Source: Cheiracanthium punctorium (taxonomy: Eukaryota; Arthropoda; Arachnida; Araneae; Cheiracanthiidae). Taken from it: a DNA stretch of 64,000 bases. The DNA is taken from NCBI GenBank assembly GCA_038373885.1, contig JAWZYV010006213.1, positions 186,001 through 250,000 on the forward strand. Reading direction: 5' to 3'. Shown here one piece after another: positions 13,501 to 24,170 of the stretch (its first letter is position 1; each line of letters opens with the position of its first letter). The translations under genes and the position numbers were made by a program. The notes under the pieces are model-generated. The model was not told the DNA's origin. It did no database searches and saw only the letters and a program-made list of their open reading frames with translations.

Positions 13501-14205
13501 CCTATCGTGCACTGCAATCTCTAGCACTACATGTTTTTATTATATCATTACTTATACAACAGGAAACTTGTGCAAATTTACGTGAGTAGTAGTTACGATA
13601 GCGTGCATTCTTGAATTGTGTTTATGGGCTGTAATCTGAACTCTCATTAAAAAGTTAAAATAGAAAAAAGTGTATTTAACATTTACATATAGTTTTACTT
13701 AAATAATTTCGGTTAGTGGTGATTAATGGATCAGAACATTTAATAATGCTACACACATGCATAACAATTATTCAATGCATTTCCAACAGAAGTTTGCCAA
13801 GTTTAGCACTCTGTTTAAAACTGTGCAGGCAGAGAAACATATATGCAAAATATGCATTCCAGATAATAAATCTGTGCCAATAATTCCAGCTGAGGTGCCT
13901 CTACCATGAGATGGATTTAACCAACCGCATTGCAACAATTCTTTCTCATTGTTCCTTTTATCAGATCGACAATAATATCCTTGTAATTAATGATTAATTT
14001 CATGATTGTGTGGGGAGAAAATGAGGACAACATTGTTGGAAACACTACCAGAGGCCAGAGATATGGTATCTCAACACATACGTTCTCAGATCTCTCCAGA
14101 GGCCGCTGTTGTTATGTAAATCCTTGCAGGCTTTTAGTTATCAGGCAAAGTGCGCTATTCCTATATTTGTATGTAATTTTTCTATGGAGAAATTTTAATT
14201 ATTTA
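10569..14205. other. very AT-rich spacer
   Basis: I see nothing beyond A/T homopolymers, an (AT)n run near 12797-12810 and short chance open frames. The segment 13990-14160 is a little less AT-rich but has no recognisable protein similarity. Confidence 0.5.
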
Positions 14206-15125
14206 AGGGAAGGTGGCCCAAAATAATCCCAAAGGGCAAAACCATCCACGTATGTTTTCTTCCAGACAGCAGCGCTATCATCTAGGTAACACATAAACTA
14301 GTTGGGCTAAGTAAAGAAAAAGCGATCGGTATATTATTTGTCTAAAAAATATCGGTTTTATCATATCTCTTATAAGGTAAGCACTAATTTTCCTATTTAT
14401 TTAGGAATACCTACTTTCATGTGCAGAAATATGACTTAGTTTACGGAATAGAATATTTTTTTAGATGTGAATTACACTTATTTATTTTGTTATGTTTGTC
14501 GGCGTCATCCAATAATATGACCTTAAGTGGGCAGCCATACTGTCTGGTAAAATGATCCATCGACTGAAGAAACTCCAGTACCAAATCCTAATCATCATGG
14601 AAACCCTCCGGACATTCTCAAAATGCGCGAATCATCATTGCATTATTTGATTTATTTCTGCATTTAGTGTATGCCATAATTTTTGAACTATAATTTTGAA
14701 ATGTTCCACTTTATTGCTTGTAACACATTTTTATTTTAAAATTTTCATAAAATATATTTTGCATACTATATAATTGTAAAACTTATTTTATTTCATTATG
14801 TATAGTCATATTGCTTTTACATCTTTTATTTTGTCGATAAAATCAATTTATAATTATTTTCAAATAAAGGATCATTTTTCCCTTGTGTGCCCTTGCGTGC
14901 TTGATCTTTTGGATTCTTTTTCAAAATTCTATTTTTTTTTTCGATACTCAGTTTGGGTTTTAAACGTTATTAAAATATATTTATGATGCAAAATATAACA
15001 ATTTAATAAATAAATATGCATAAAATATATGTGTAAAATATTGTTGAAAAGGGACAATCTTTTATTTAACATTTATGTTATTTCAAGTTTTCCTCTTAAG
15101 GGGATCACTTTGGGCCACCTTCCTC
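14206..15125 (+). mobile_element. 0.9-kb non-autonomous TIR element, copy 1
   Basis: The left end AGGGAAGGTGGCCCAAAATA and the right end, in reverse complement GAGGAAGGTGGCCCAAAGTG, are TIRs. TA borders both sides (14204-14205 and 15126-15127). Its interior is alignable by eye with copies at about 49653-50535 and 61117-61955 (inverted), for example TCATATCTCTTATAAGGTAA and ATGATCCATCGACTGAAG. No intact transposase is present. Confidence 0.8.
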
Positions 15126-15859
15126 TATAAATAAAGAACGCTAATGCTCGGGTCCTCAGTAAAATGATACTATAGGTGTTTTTTATTCACTCAACAACTG
15201 CCACTAGTGCTGCTGTTCCTGTTCCTGAACTGTTTATAGAATCAAGGCACTGAAGTTTAGAGTGCACACCCACAGACCAGATGTAGATATAAACTGTAGA
15301 AATAAAGAAACAAAAGCATATCGAATTCATGTGGGAAAAATGTAAAAGTAAACCCTCAAAGCAAATGGCAAACGAAGTAGGGATGTTCGAAAATACTTTC
15401 ATGATTTAATAATAAAATTGGCCATGTGTAGCTCTGAAATTTCCAATCTTAAATATAAGAATAATACTAACTTTTATAAAAAATATTTTAAATTATAATT
15501 CTTTTTTTACGTGCATGTATACTGTCACATTCACCACTACACCCAGGGATGAATGGAACAAAAGAAACGCTGAATGTGGCAAGTAAAAAATTTTCTTAAA
15601 ATGGCTTACTATTATTATTTCACTACTTTAATTATGGAGAATAGAAATGAACTGAATTGACTCAAAGTTACATTGTAGATGCAAATTAGATTAACTATGG
15701 TGTATTGATTGAAATCGATATTAACTGTTATAATGACTCGAAATCACATTAAATGATGGGTTGACACAGATTAACATCAATGGCCCTTTTATTCATGCCC
15801 TGTGCCCATATTCCCTGTCATCTTGACTTTAATAACTTGATAATAGATTATCATATCAT
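15126..15859. other. AT-rich spacer
   Basis: No gene, RNA or repeat recognised. Confidence 0.45.
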
Positions 15860-16335
15860 TATTCTTCTGTCATTTTCTTAGCATTGTCTGATTTCCGTTC
15901 GCATTGTAGCATCTTGTGTTACCCCTCGTTAATTTGCGCATGCATGGCGTATTTTATTGCCCCTTCCTCAGTTAAAATTTTAATCGCCTCTCTTTGATAA
16001 CCGTAGGGCCTGTTTTCATAGATTACAGATTTTCTGATATTTTCAAAGTCTGTTGTGATGAGGTATTTTAGGATAGACTTTGAAAATATTAGTTGGGAAA
16101 AAATACCTCCATCGCAATAGACTTTGAAAATATGAAAAAAAAAAAATAACTAGAAAAAAATCGGCACTTAGTCATCAGAAAGATATCATTGAAATTTTAA
16201 CTGAGGAAAGGGCGGTGAGCAACAAGACGCATGTGCAAATTGACGAGGAGTGGCAAAACATACGTCCAAATGACGTATACGTCCAAACATACGTGATGAC
16301 AGTAGCCAGTGCCAAGAAAAATGTCATGTAGGGAA
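15860..16335. repeat. fold-back (long inverted-repeat) element
   Basis: The left arm (TCATTTTCTTAGCATTG, then CCTTCCTCAGTTAAAATTTT) recurs inverted on the right (AAATTTTAACTGAGGAAAGG, then CAGTGCCAAGAAAAATG). ATTTTCAAAGTCT and its reverse complement appear three times around the centre near 16040-16130. Arms are about 170-230 nt and diverged. The ends are approximate and no target duplication is clear. Confidence 0.6.
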
Positions 16336-17637
16336 GTCGAAATTTCTCGAAACGGTAGGAGAAAATGGTGTTTTTTTTAAATTTTATTGTTGATTACATA
16401 CTTGTACATATTATTTTCATGACTTTATTAAAGTACACCGACCAGGGCATCCCCCATCCTTGGCAGATAGCCCTTGCGTAGCTTTGCCATCTTGCAACAT
16501 ACATAAGCATATATGGCTGTATATAACAGAAATCTGAACTCATGGTTATAAAATAATGAAAATGTATAAGGTATTAAGGTTTATATTATTCTTATCATAT
16601 TATTCTTATGAAAAGATTTAAATTGGCAAATAATGGGGATGAATAGGGTGTTAAAAGACTTTTCTGTATAATAGAAAGTAAATCAAGTTTCAGCCTCTAA
16701 GTTAACAAGAGAGTTATCTTGGAAAAAATGTTAGAAAAATCTGAAATTTTCATTACATTTTCAGAAATTTTGCATCGTTGCCCTTTTTTACAAATGACTT
16801 ATATGTGTTTATATGAACATATTTACTTAGATCATAAATGAGCATTAACGGTACTCGTAGACAATCGTCAGTTGAAAATAAATACCATAAAATAATAAAA
16901 TTAGTACTAATTCAGAGTTTTTTCTACTATTATACACTCTATGACCGTTAATGCATGTTCATTATCACAGCTTAAAATTTTACTAAATTCCTAAAAGAGG
17001 GTAGAAAACAAAATGCAATAACTTAAAATTTACTATTTTACTTGAGATTATTTATTACGTAACATTAAGATAAGTAGATAAAAGGCTCTTTGTAATTAAT
17101 TGTCTAAAGAGCTTTTAAATATCCAATAACTATCTTATAAACTTCTGGCTTAGATGTTTTAGTTTTTAAAGAACGTAACTCTTTGGGAATCCCTGAACAT
17201 GCACGAGCAACATGATCCTGGAGTTGTCCGAACTGTCCAACTGACATTAAGAAGACGTTTGTGGTATTTAGCACAAAAAACTATAAATGGCATTTTCTTT
17301 GTTTTCTAAGTATTTGGAAAGAACACGATAACATTATCTTGTGTCTTTTCAGTGCATAAGAGTGCATTAAACTATAAACAAATTTTATTTCGTAATTTTT
17401 TTAAGAACTAACTTTAGTTTCTGAAAAACACAGTTTGTATTTTTTCTATTTTTCTATGGTATAAATAACTAAATGGGATAAATGACTCATGTGCTGCCAC
17501 TTATAAGACAAAATAGCAAGAACCCAATGATTGCAAAACATAACAGTTTCATTTCTGTCCCATTCGTCCAGCGTCGTATTCAATTCTCCCTCGTCTCTAT
17601 GAAACCATGGTTGTTTTTTTTTTTTTTTTTGTAACAG
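16336..17637. other. AT-rich spacer
   Basis: No gene is supported. An imperfect inverted repeat (GCATTAACGGT near 16842 and ACCGTTAATGC near 16945) is the only structure noticed. Confidence 0.45.
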
Positions 17638-17807
17638 TTTCAGTTAACAAACAGGAGATATTATGCCCAGGGTACGAGCAATTATGCGAAGAATATTGGA
17701 CGCAAGTGGATTATATAAAAGAAAATATTGCAGTTATGAAGGCATTCAAGCATTTGTTCATGGGTACAGGAAATTTTTCACAGAGCGCCTTCCTGGAATT
17801 CCAACTA
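17638..17807 (+). CDS. candidate internal exon, product uncertain
   Basis: A T-rich tract ending TTTTGTAACAG (alternative acceptor TTTCAG, giving start 17644) precedes a less AT-rich stretch that ends at a textbook donor, CTA|GTAAGA. Two forward frames are open across it. One reads PGYEQLCEEYW ... VMKAFKHLFMGTGNF and is open from the acceptor. The other starts at ATG 17663 and reads MPRVRAIMRRILDASGLYKRK. In the first frame, the pattern of a hydrophobic helix followed by LFMGTGNF loosely resembles the LLGQGDF region of gamma-tubulin complex proteins. That resemblance is weak. No flanking exon was found, so this could be a fortuitous open stretch. Confidence 0.3.
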
Positions 17808-18727
17808 GTAAGAATACGCATTGGACATTCTTTTTCTTTTCCTTTGCGTTAATGTATGTATTTTTTATGTTACAGTTTTTTTTTACGTCTTGAAGTTAAT
17901 AAGCATGGATTCAGCATTTTTTTGAGGTTGTATTTTTCTTAACCCTTATTATGAAAAGTATAGTACATGGGTCCTCTTACCCTTTGTACTCCCATCTACG
18001 AAGACTGACTGCTTGCCGTTAAACAGAAAATTGATTTAAACAGTCGTTGTACTGTATAACAATTACATCCTTAAAATTATAATGTGATCATACAATCGAA
18101 AAAAAAAGGAATACATATCTCATTGAAGTATTATCAATATTCATGAATAGCCTTGGAAAGTACGTAATTTCCAAGTTGTCTAAATAAAGTAATTTTTTTA
18201 AGATCATCATTCTGTTCTCTCATTATTAACTATCGTTATTTAAGCTACAGAAAAATAAAATATTTGGGAAAAATTATCACAATATTTCCGTTCTGTCTTT
18301 CATAAGAAATGCAAAAAAATCAGTAAACTCATAAATGGGTCATTCCACGTCAGATCGAACAGTCCAGGGCACCACACCAACTCGGATTTTTCTCAAATTT
18401 TATATAGATGATTTATAGGCTAAGACATCAACAAATCTCAATTTTGAAGGTTCTACGATAATTAATTACCGAGAAATTAATTATGCAAATTTTTAAGTTT
18501 TCTGCAAGATGCGCCAACTTTTTTCTCAATTCCTTAAATAAATCCTTACCTGTAAAAGTTACTGAAGTGAAAATTTGTTTCTAGGAGTAACTTTTTACGC
18601 TGAATCCAAAAATGTTATCGAAATTTGCGTATCTTCTACAGTTTATGCATGAGCACTGCATTTGCTAAAAAACATCATGAATTTTTTTCGGCATGTCTGA
18701 TCACAGACACATGTTTTAAATTTTTAT

Positions 18728-18922
18728 ATGTTGTTAAGATGGAATAATCCTACATCCCAAAAAATTTTCATCTTGGCTTTCTGCTCAGGACCAGAGAAAA
18801 AAAATTGTATGTATGTACCTATATATGAGGATTTTCATATGCAGCATTTATACGTAAGATGTGAAAATTCAGAAGCGTTAGTCAATTTTCCTATGTCTTT
18901 TAAATTGATATCAGAAGTTTAA
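18728..18922 (+). other. 64-codon ORF inside the left TIR
   Basis: It reads inward and starts MLLRWNNPTSQKIF. The mirror copy at 21372-21566 encodes the same peptide apart from the last residue (V here, I there). I recognise no domain. It may be a by-product of arm homogeneity rather than a gene. Confidence 0.3.
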
Positions 18923-19074
18923 CTACTAATCCAGGCATTTGCAAAAACTAGAAAATATATCAAAGTGCTTGTATCGGAAAACGTAAAACAAACAAACAAC
19001 AAAAAATACGTGTTTAAAATTTATTTCTTCGGCATATATGTAAAAAACGGACAGAACTTTCCGGTAGGGCTAAC

Positions 19075-19105
<31 letters not shown>

Positions 19106-19323
19106 CACAACACACATCCAAAACATTATTTTTAGTTGCGAATATACCTGAGTATTGCACCCATATCTGATTTTAATTTAAAATTATATAAGTGATGTAT
19201 AGACATGTTTCTCTTCTTAAGAAATTGTGTACGATAAATAATATGTTGAACTAAGCTTATTAAACAGAAATGGAAATACGACAAAATAAGAAGAATAAAA
19301 GCTATTTTACAAACAAAAAAAAA

Positions 19324-21001
19324 CTATTTTATAGCTGACTTGAACATATTAAATGCGACAGTAATTTTTTTAATTGTATCACTGTCAAGAGAATAATGTC
19401 GTCCAGTGCTACCTGTCAATGAAGGTGCTGGTGTCACACACAACACATGCTCAAAAGGAACAAAACAACTATCCTCTCTAGAAGGCCAGAATAGCACATT
19501 AGTCTTTGTATGTCTCTGCATAAAAGTTATAAGTAGGTCTGTTTCAAAAGAATCTTTTTCACTTATGCAGCCAATGAACTGCTCCAAGGCTTCAGACCCA
19601 GGACAATTCTCACATCTGTGGAGCATACAATTTCTTGAGTCAACAGAGCATACTATAAAGGAGAGGAGGCTTCTGTACTCCATTTTCGTCGGTAATGCTG
19701 CAGACAGTAGCTTCAAGTTTTGATGAGTCTCACAAACACATACCGAATGAACTCCGCGGGCAGTGACAGTAACACACCAAGGTGGTCGTAAAGAAGAAAA
19801 TTTTGACAAACCGATTTTTAGTTGCGGATACCTTTCTTGGAAAGCCAAATGCAGTTCCTTTAAATTTACAAAAAGTAGTCGCTTTTGCATGTGAATTCTT
19901 GTGCCAGTTTCAGAATCTCTTACCGAAACAAATTCTTTCTTTCCAGGACACATTCTGGAAAATTCATCATCTTCGTAAAACTTTCTTACTTTTTCAGCTA
20001 CCTCATTGGAAATAGATTTTCCTTTTACTTTTTCAGGTTCTGCCAAAATACCATGATCCTTTTTAAGCTTTCTAGCCTTATTGGCCATGTAAGTTGAGAC
20101 ACCAAATTCATAAGCGGTCTTCTGACAGCTCCAACTACTCGGTACAAGAGTTAATAATTTCAAAACCTCTTGTCCAGATGAGATTTTACACTTTTCTTTC
20201 AAAAGTTCAATGAGGCAGTCTAAATCTTTATAGTCAGTACACTGCTTTTCGTTTGATTGATCCAGAGTCTCTAGAGGAACATTTAGCTCTGTTGCAAATT
20301 TCTTCTGCAATAGTGAACATGCCTCTGCTGATTTTCTTTTTCCATAACTTTGACGTTTTTTTTTTATTAATCCCGTGCAACTTGATAGGCGTGCATCCAA
20401 GATTTAAGATACTTATATTCAAACTTTCAGTGCCTTCTGGTATAAAAAGTTCCTGAGGTGCACTTTCAGTCTCAAGATTCCCAGGTTTTGAAATAGTTTC
20501 ATTGAAACTTCCAGTGCCTTCTGGTACAGAAAGTTCCTGAGGTGTACTTTCAGTCTCGAGATGCCCAGGTTTTGAAATAGTTTCATTGTAGCATGCTTTA
20601 GTTCCTGTTATTCGAGTTCGACACTGGGGACATAACTTTTGCCCTAGTTTAAGATTGCTGTGTTCTTTTGCAAACTCCGATGACACAGATCTCAAACTCT
20701 TCTTGATGCGTCTACTATGAGACTGAAATGGATTACAACAGTACCTTTGCAGTTGATCATATGATGAAAGCAACAATTTTTCATGGTGAAAACAAATAGT
20801 TGTATTATTATTAAGTTGCTCACTTTGCACGTCAGACCTCAGTGCAATTAGTTCTTTTTGCTCTTCTGTAAAACTATCCCATTTAAAAAATCCCGTTTGC
20901 CGTGAATAACTGCTTACATGACATTTATTCTGCAATATATCACCAAATGTGCAATTTGACAATGTGCCTGACATCACTATGCTACTTGCTGTGAAATACA
21001 A
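19324..21001 (-). pseudogene. Sola-type transposase, frameshifted and lacking its catalytic core
   Basis: Two minus-strand frames overlap. The upstream frame (21001 down to 20234, ATG at 21001) holds a CxH...CC...CxxC zinc-binding pattern: CFHHEKLL, QRYCCNPF and LCPQC, at about residues 70-125. It also has two tandem copies of a 36-38-residue unit containing ETISKPG(H/N)LETES. The downstream frame (20400 down to 19324) continues with SWSCQKTAYEFGVS, CPGKKEFVSV, LSKFSSLRPPWCVT and HSVCVCETHQN, motifs of the DNA-binding half. It then passes from CENCPGSEALEQFIGC straight to the C-terminal FWPSREDSCFVPFEHV block. The switch between frames lies at a ten-A run (minus sense) at 20356-20365. From knowledge of the family, some 300 or more residues with the DDD catalytic motifs belong between the two blocks and are absent. 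The combined length of about 555 residues is short for the family. Confidence 0.78.
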
Positions 21002-21371
21002 ATTTAATACAGTATACAGTAAAACCTATTTTAAATTGCTGTATCCATCCACAAAACTAGCCAAAGCACAATTTTGTTCGCAATCTGTTAAAGGTACAAG
21101 TACTGTAACTTACAGGAATTCAATTCTTTCAACAAACTTTGTTCCTTCTATTGACTTGAATGTCATACAGAATTCAAAATATTTATTGGTTGATGGATGA
21201 TTGCCAAAAACAGCAGGATTAAATTAAAAATAATTCTAAATTTTAATTTTAGAATTCTTTTTAATTTAACACTGCGTGTAACATGCATTTTTTGTTGTTT
21301 GTTTGTTTTACGTTTTCCGATGCAAGCAATTTTACGTATTTTCTAGTTTTTGCAAATACTTTGAGTAGCAG

Positions 21372-21566
21372 TTAAATTTCTGATATCAATTTAAAAGACA
21401 TAGGAAAATTGACTAACGCTTCTGAATTTTCACATCTTACGTATAAATGCTGCATATGAAAATCCTCATATATAGGTACATACATACAATTTTTTTTCTC
21501 TGGTCCTGAGCAGAAAGCCAAGATGAAAATTTTTTGGGATGTAGGATTATTCCATCTTAACAACAT
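21372..21566 (-). other. 64-codon ORF inside the right TIR
   Basis: Mirror copy of the left-arm frame at 18728-18922. On this side it lies upstream of, and in the same direction as, the transposase, so it could be transcribed with it. No domain recognised. Confidence 0.3.
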
Positions 21567-21966
21567 ATAAAAATTTAAAACATGTGTCTGTGATCAGACA
21601 TGACGAAAAAAATTCATGATGTTTTTTAGCAAATGCAGTGCTCATGCATAAACTATAGAAGATACGCAAATTTCGATAACATTTTTGGAATCAGCGTAAA
21701 AAGTTACTTCTAGAAACAAATTTTCACTTCAGTAACTTTTACAGGTAAGGAATTATTTAAGGAATTGAGAAAAAAGTTGGCGCATCTTGCAGAAAACTTA
21801 AAAATTTGCATAATTAATTTCTCGGTAATTAATGATCGTAGAACCTCCAAAATTGAGATTTGTTGATGTCTTAGCCTATAAATCCTCTATATAAAATTTG
21901 AGGAAAATCTAAGTTGGTGTGGTGACCTTTTTCCCGTTTTTTGTTTGATTTGACGTGGAATGACCC

Positions 21967-22609
21967 AAATAGTTTTAATCCATTGGAACTCCTTGAGTTA
22001 TCCTGTACAAAAAACCCTGTGCATGCTCTTTACAATAGTGTAGCTGAAAGATCTTATTCTATACAACTGATAAATTTTTGTTTTGATTGAAATAGAGGAA
22101 AGTTTTAAAATTACTCTTTAAACAATTACTCTCCATCAAACCTCATATGAAGGAATTTTTTAGTGTGCTTTTGTAATCGAAATACAATTATTTTTAAAAG
22201 GTTACATGATATGATGCATAGGCTTAACTCATATAAATTCCGCTGCGATCGCGCATACTGTTAAATGCATAAGGGTATTTACGGCCATTAGAGCACCGAA
22301 AGACATTCAAAAAAATCGAAATCATAAATACTTTTCAACTTTGTAGGAAAATATAACTGTAAGAGTAACAATGAACACTTTGATCTACTGGTGAAGAAAT
22401 ACAAGCTGCACGAGCGGTGAACCAGCAAATCCGAGAATTCAGCTTTTGCAATATCGAGCTATATCGGCGAAAAACTATGGTTAACAGTCGTAACTATTGT
22501 TAAGCATGTAAAAATAATACGAATTAAAAAAAAAACGTTATGATGCAATAAAGTCATAGATATTTAGAGATAGCAGTAAGTACGATCTAATCTAGATACT
22601 ATTCTTAGA
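21967..22609. other. AT-rich spacer
   Basis: No feature recognised. Confidence 0.45.
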
Positions 22610-22740
22610 TTGTTTAGGTTTTCTCTGAAACTTAGCGTAAATATGGGTTGGGATCCCTTAGAAAGACCCCTCTCCATGTGAGGGCAACCCTCCATGTGTT
22701 GTCCTACTGACGAGGATTTATAAACGGGTTTCGAGCCAAG
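22610..22740 (+). mobile_element. SINE body fragment
   Basis: It shares CTGAAACTTAGCGTAAATA(T/C)GGGTT and CTTAGAAAGACC with the SINE at 36700-36916. It lacks the tRNA-like head, so it is a 5'-truncated copy. Confidence 0.6.
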
Positions 22741-22869
22741 CATACAAATACGATATACGTGTTCACAATAACTATAACAATTTATTGTTTATATACGTTA
22801 TACAAAATGTGTCACAATTCCCACCCGGGTTTGGAAGGTTTATAAAAAATAATGTATTACCAATACATC

Positions 22870-23307
22870 AGCAAAGTTGACTTTACTGGAAAAAGAAAGA
22901 TTGCAAGTTTTGTTTCACAAATTACGAGCTTCCTCGTCGTTGGATTTGTCGAGGTTCTGATGACGACAATCGCCTTCTTCCGCGTCCACCTGGAACTATG
23001 GACTTAATTTCATGCTAATTTTTTATGGGGTTACGTAAGAGATCGTGTGTTCGTGCCTCCTATGCCACGTGGTTTACAAGATTTATGCCACAGGATCACA
23101 ACCGCATTAGCTACCATTGATAGTGACATGTTAAAGTGAATGTGGGGAGGGAAGAATTTGATTTTAGACTTGATATCGCATCACGAAAGGTTCACATATT
23201 GAACTTTCATAAACAAACTTGCAACATTTCTTTATCCAATGAAGACGACTTCGTTGCTGTATTGGTAAAAGCCTTCCAAACCCGGGAGGGAGTTGTAACA
23301 CACCCTG
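22870..23307 (+). pseudogene. C-terminal relic of a mariner/DUF4817-type transposase with 3' TIR
   Basis: In successive frames one can read RRWICRGS (about 22939-22962), a degenerate RPPGTMDLI segment in place of RSPDLTP, then LWGYVRD-like sequence and VFVPPMPRGLQDLCHRI (about 23050-23100). This is the order of motifs at the end of these transposases. Frames are interrupted by stops. The right end GTAACACACCCTG followed by TA at 23308-23309 looks like the terminal repeat. The 5' half is missing. Confidence 0.65.
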
Positions 23308-23977
23308 TATATTTGAAGGGATATCGAACGGCAATATTTGTTATATATTAGTTGAAAACTGCATAATTACATTAAAATGATAAATGATTACTGAAATATC
23401 ACTGACATAATTTTCTGATTTGTATAGACCTAGAATTTTTCAACATCTTAGTTAAACAAGAAAAACTATTTACATTTATTTCATGTGTAACACCTTAACT
23501 CGTGACAAACACTGGACCTAGCTCGATTGCCATATCCATAATACTCTTGAAGTGGGCATGCAATACACTGCGAGAAATCCACTTTTCCGCCAGCAAACGC
23601 ATGTATTTTCATCCCCACTATCCCTTCTGTTGTTTCTGGCGAAGAAGTTTTGTCAAGATATTAAACGCTGATGAAGAATATTTTCAGTGTGCATTTTCTT
23701 CTTTACTTGTTTAGTCTTTCGAGAAGATAAACACACATGTGTTCAATGGACTTCAAATTTTTAGATTCACACGTGTTTAGATTCACACGCAATTTCAGGA
23801 GAATCAAGCATGACTGCAATACATAAAGTTTACAACATATATTTCCAATGACAGCGATATTGCCCTCCTCCAGTAGGATCTGGAGCTTTCTATGGGGGCA
23901 TTAGTGCATCCAGAGACGAGTCTAGGGCTTTGAAGCAGTAAAGAGGAGCGAGTGTGGTGGACGTATATACGTAGGAA
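23308..23977. other. spacer without recognised gene
   Basis: Slightly less AT-rich than its surroundings. A short direct repeat TTTAGATTCACACG occurs at about 23760-23790. No protein similarity recognised. Confidence 0.4.
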
Positions 23978-24088
23978 TCTATATAAATAAAATTAGACTT
24001 TTGTCTGTACATTTCTTGGAATTCAAAAATTTTGCGATTTCTATCCGTTTCAAGCACCCGGGAATCCGATGCGACCCTCAAAAAAAAG

Positions 24089-24096
24089 TTTGTCTG

Positions 24097-24128
<32 letters not shown>

Positions 24129-24150
24129 TCTGTCATTCTGTCATTCTGTC
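24089..24150 (+). repeat. TCTGTCATT microsatellite
   Basis: About six imperfect copies of a 9-bp unit (TCTGTCATT, one TCTGTCCTT) in the 5' part of the Helitron, an expansion of the TGTCTGTCTGTC motif shared by related copies. Confidence 0.85.
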
Positions 24151-24170
24151 CGTGACGCTTTTTTTGTTTA

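Larger units (their letters stand above)
18337..21966 (-). mobile_element. Sola-type DNA transposon with about 0.68-kb TIRs
   Basis: Both ends begin GGGTCATTCCACGTC (left inward; right in reverse complement GGGTCATTCCACGTCAAATC). The inverted arms extend about 680 bp each (18337-19013 and 21284-21966) and are nearly identical over most of their length. The tetranucleotide AAAT flanks both sides (18333-18336 and 21967-21970). Very long TIRs, GGG termini, a 4-bp AT-rich target duplication and the encoded protein family together fit the Sola superfamily, Sola2-like. The coding region lies between the arms on the minus strand in two overlapping frames. The near-identical arms suggest fairly recent activity, but the encoded transposase is defective. 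Confidence 0.8.

Noticed and set aside
19406..20456. Several plus-strand open frames
   Set aside because: All are opposite the Sola-type transposase frames.
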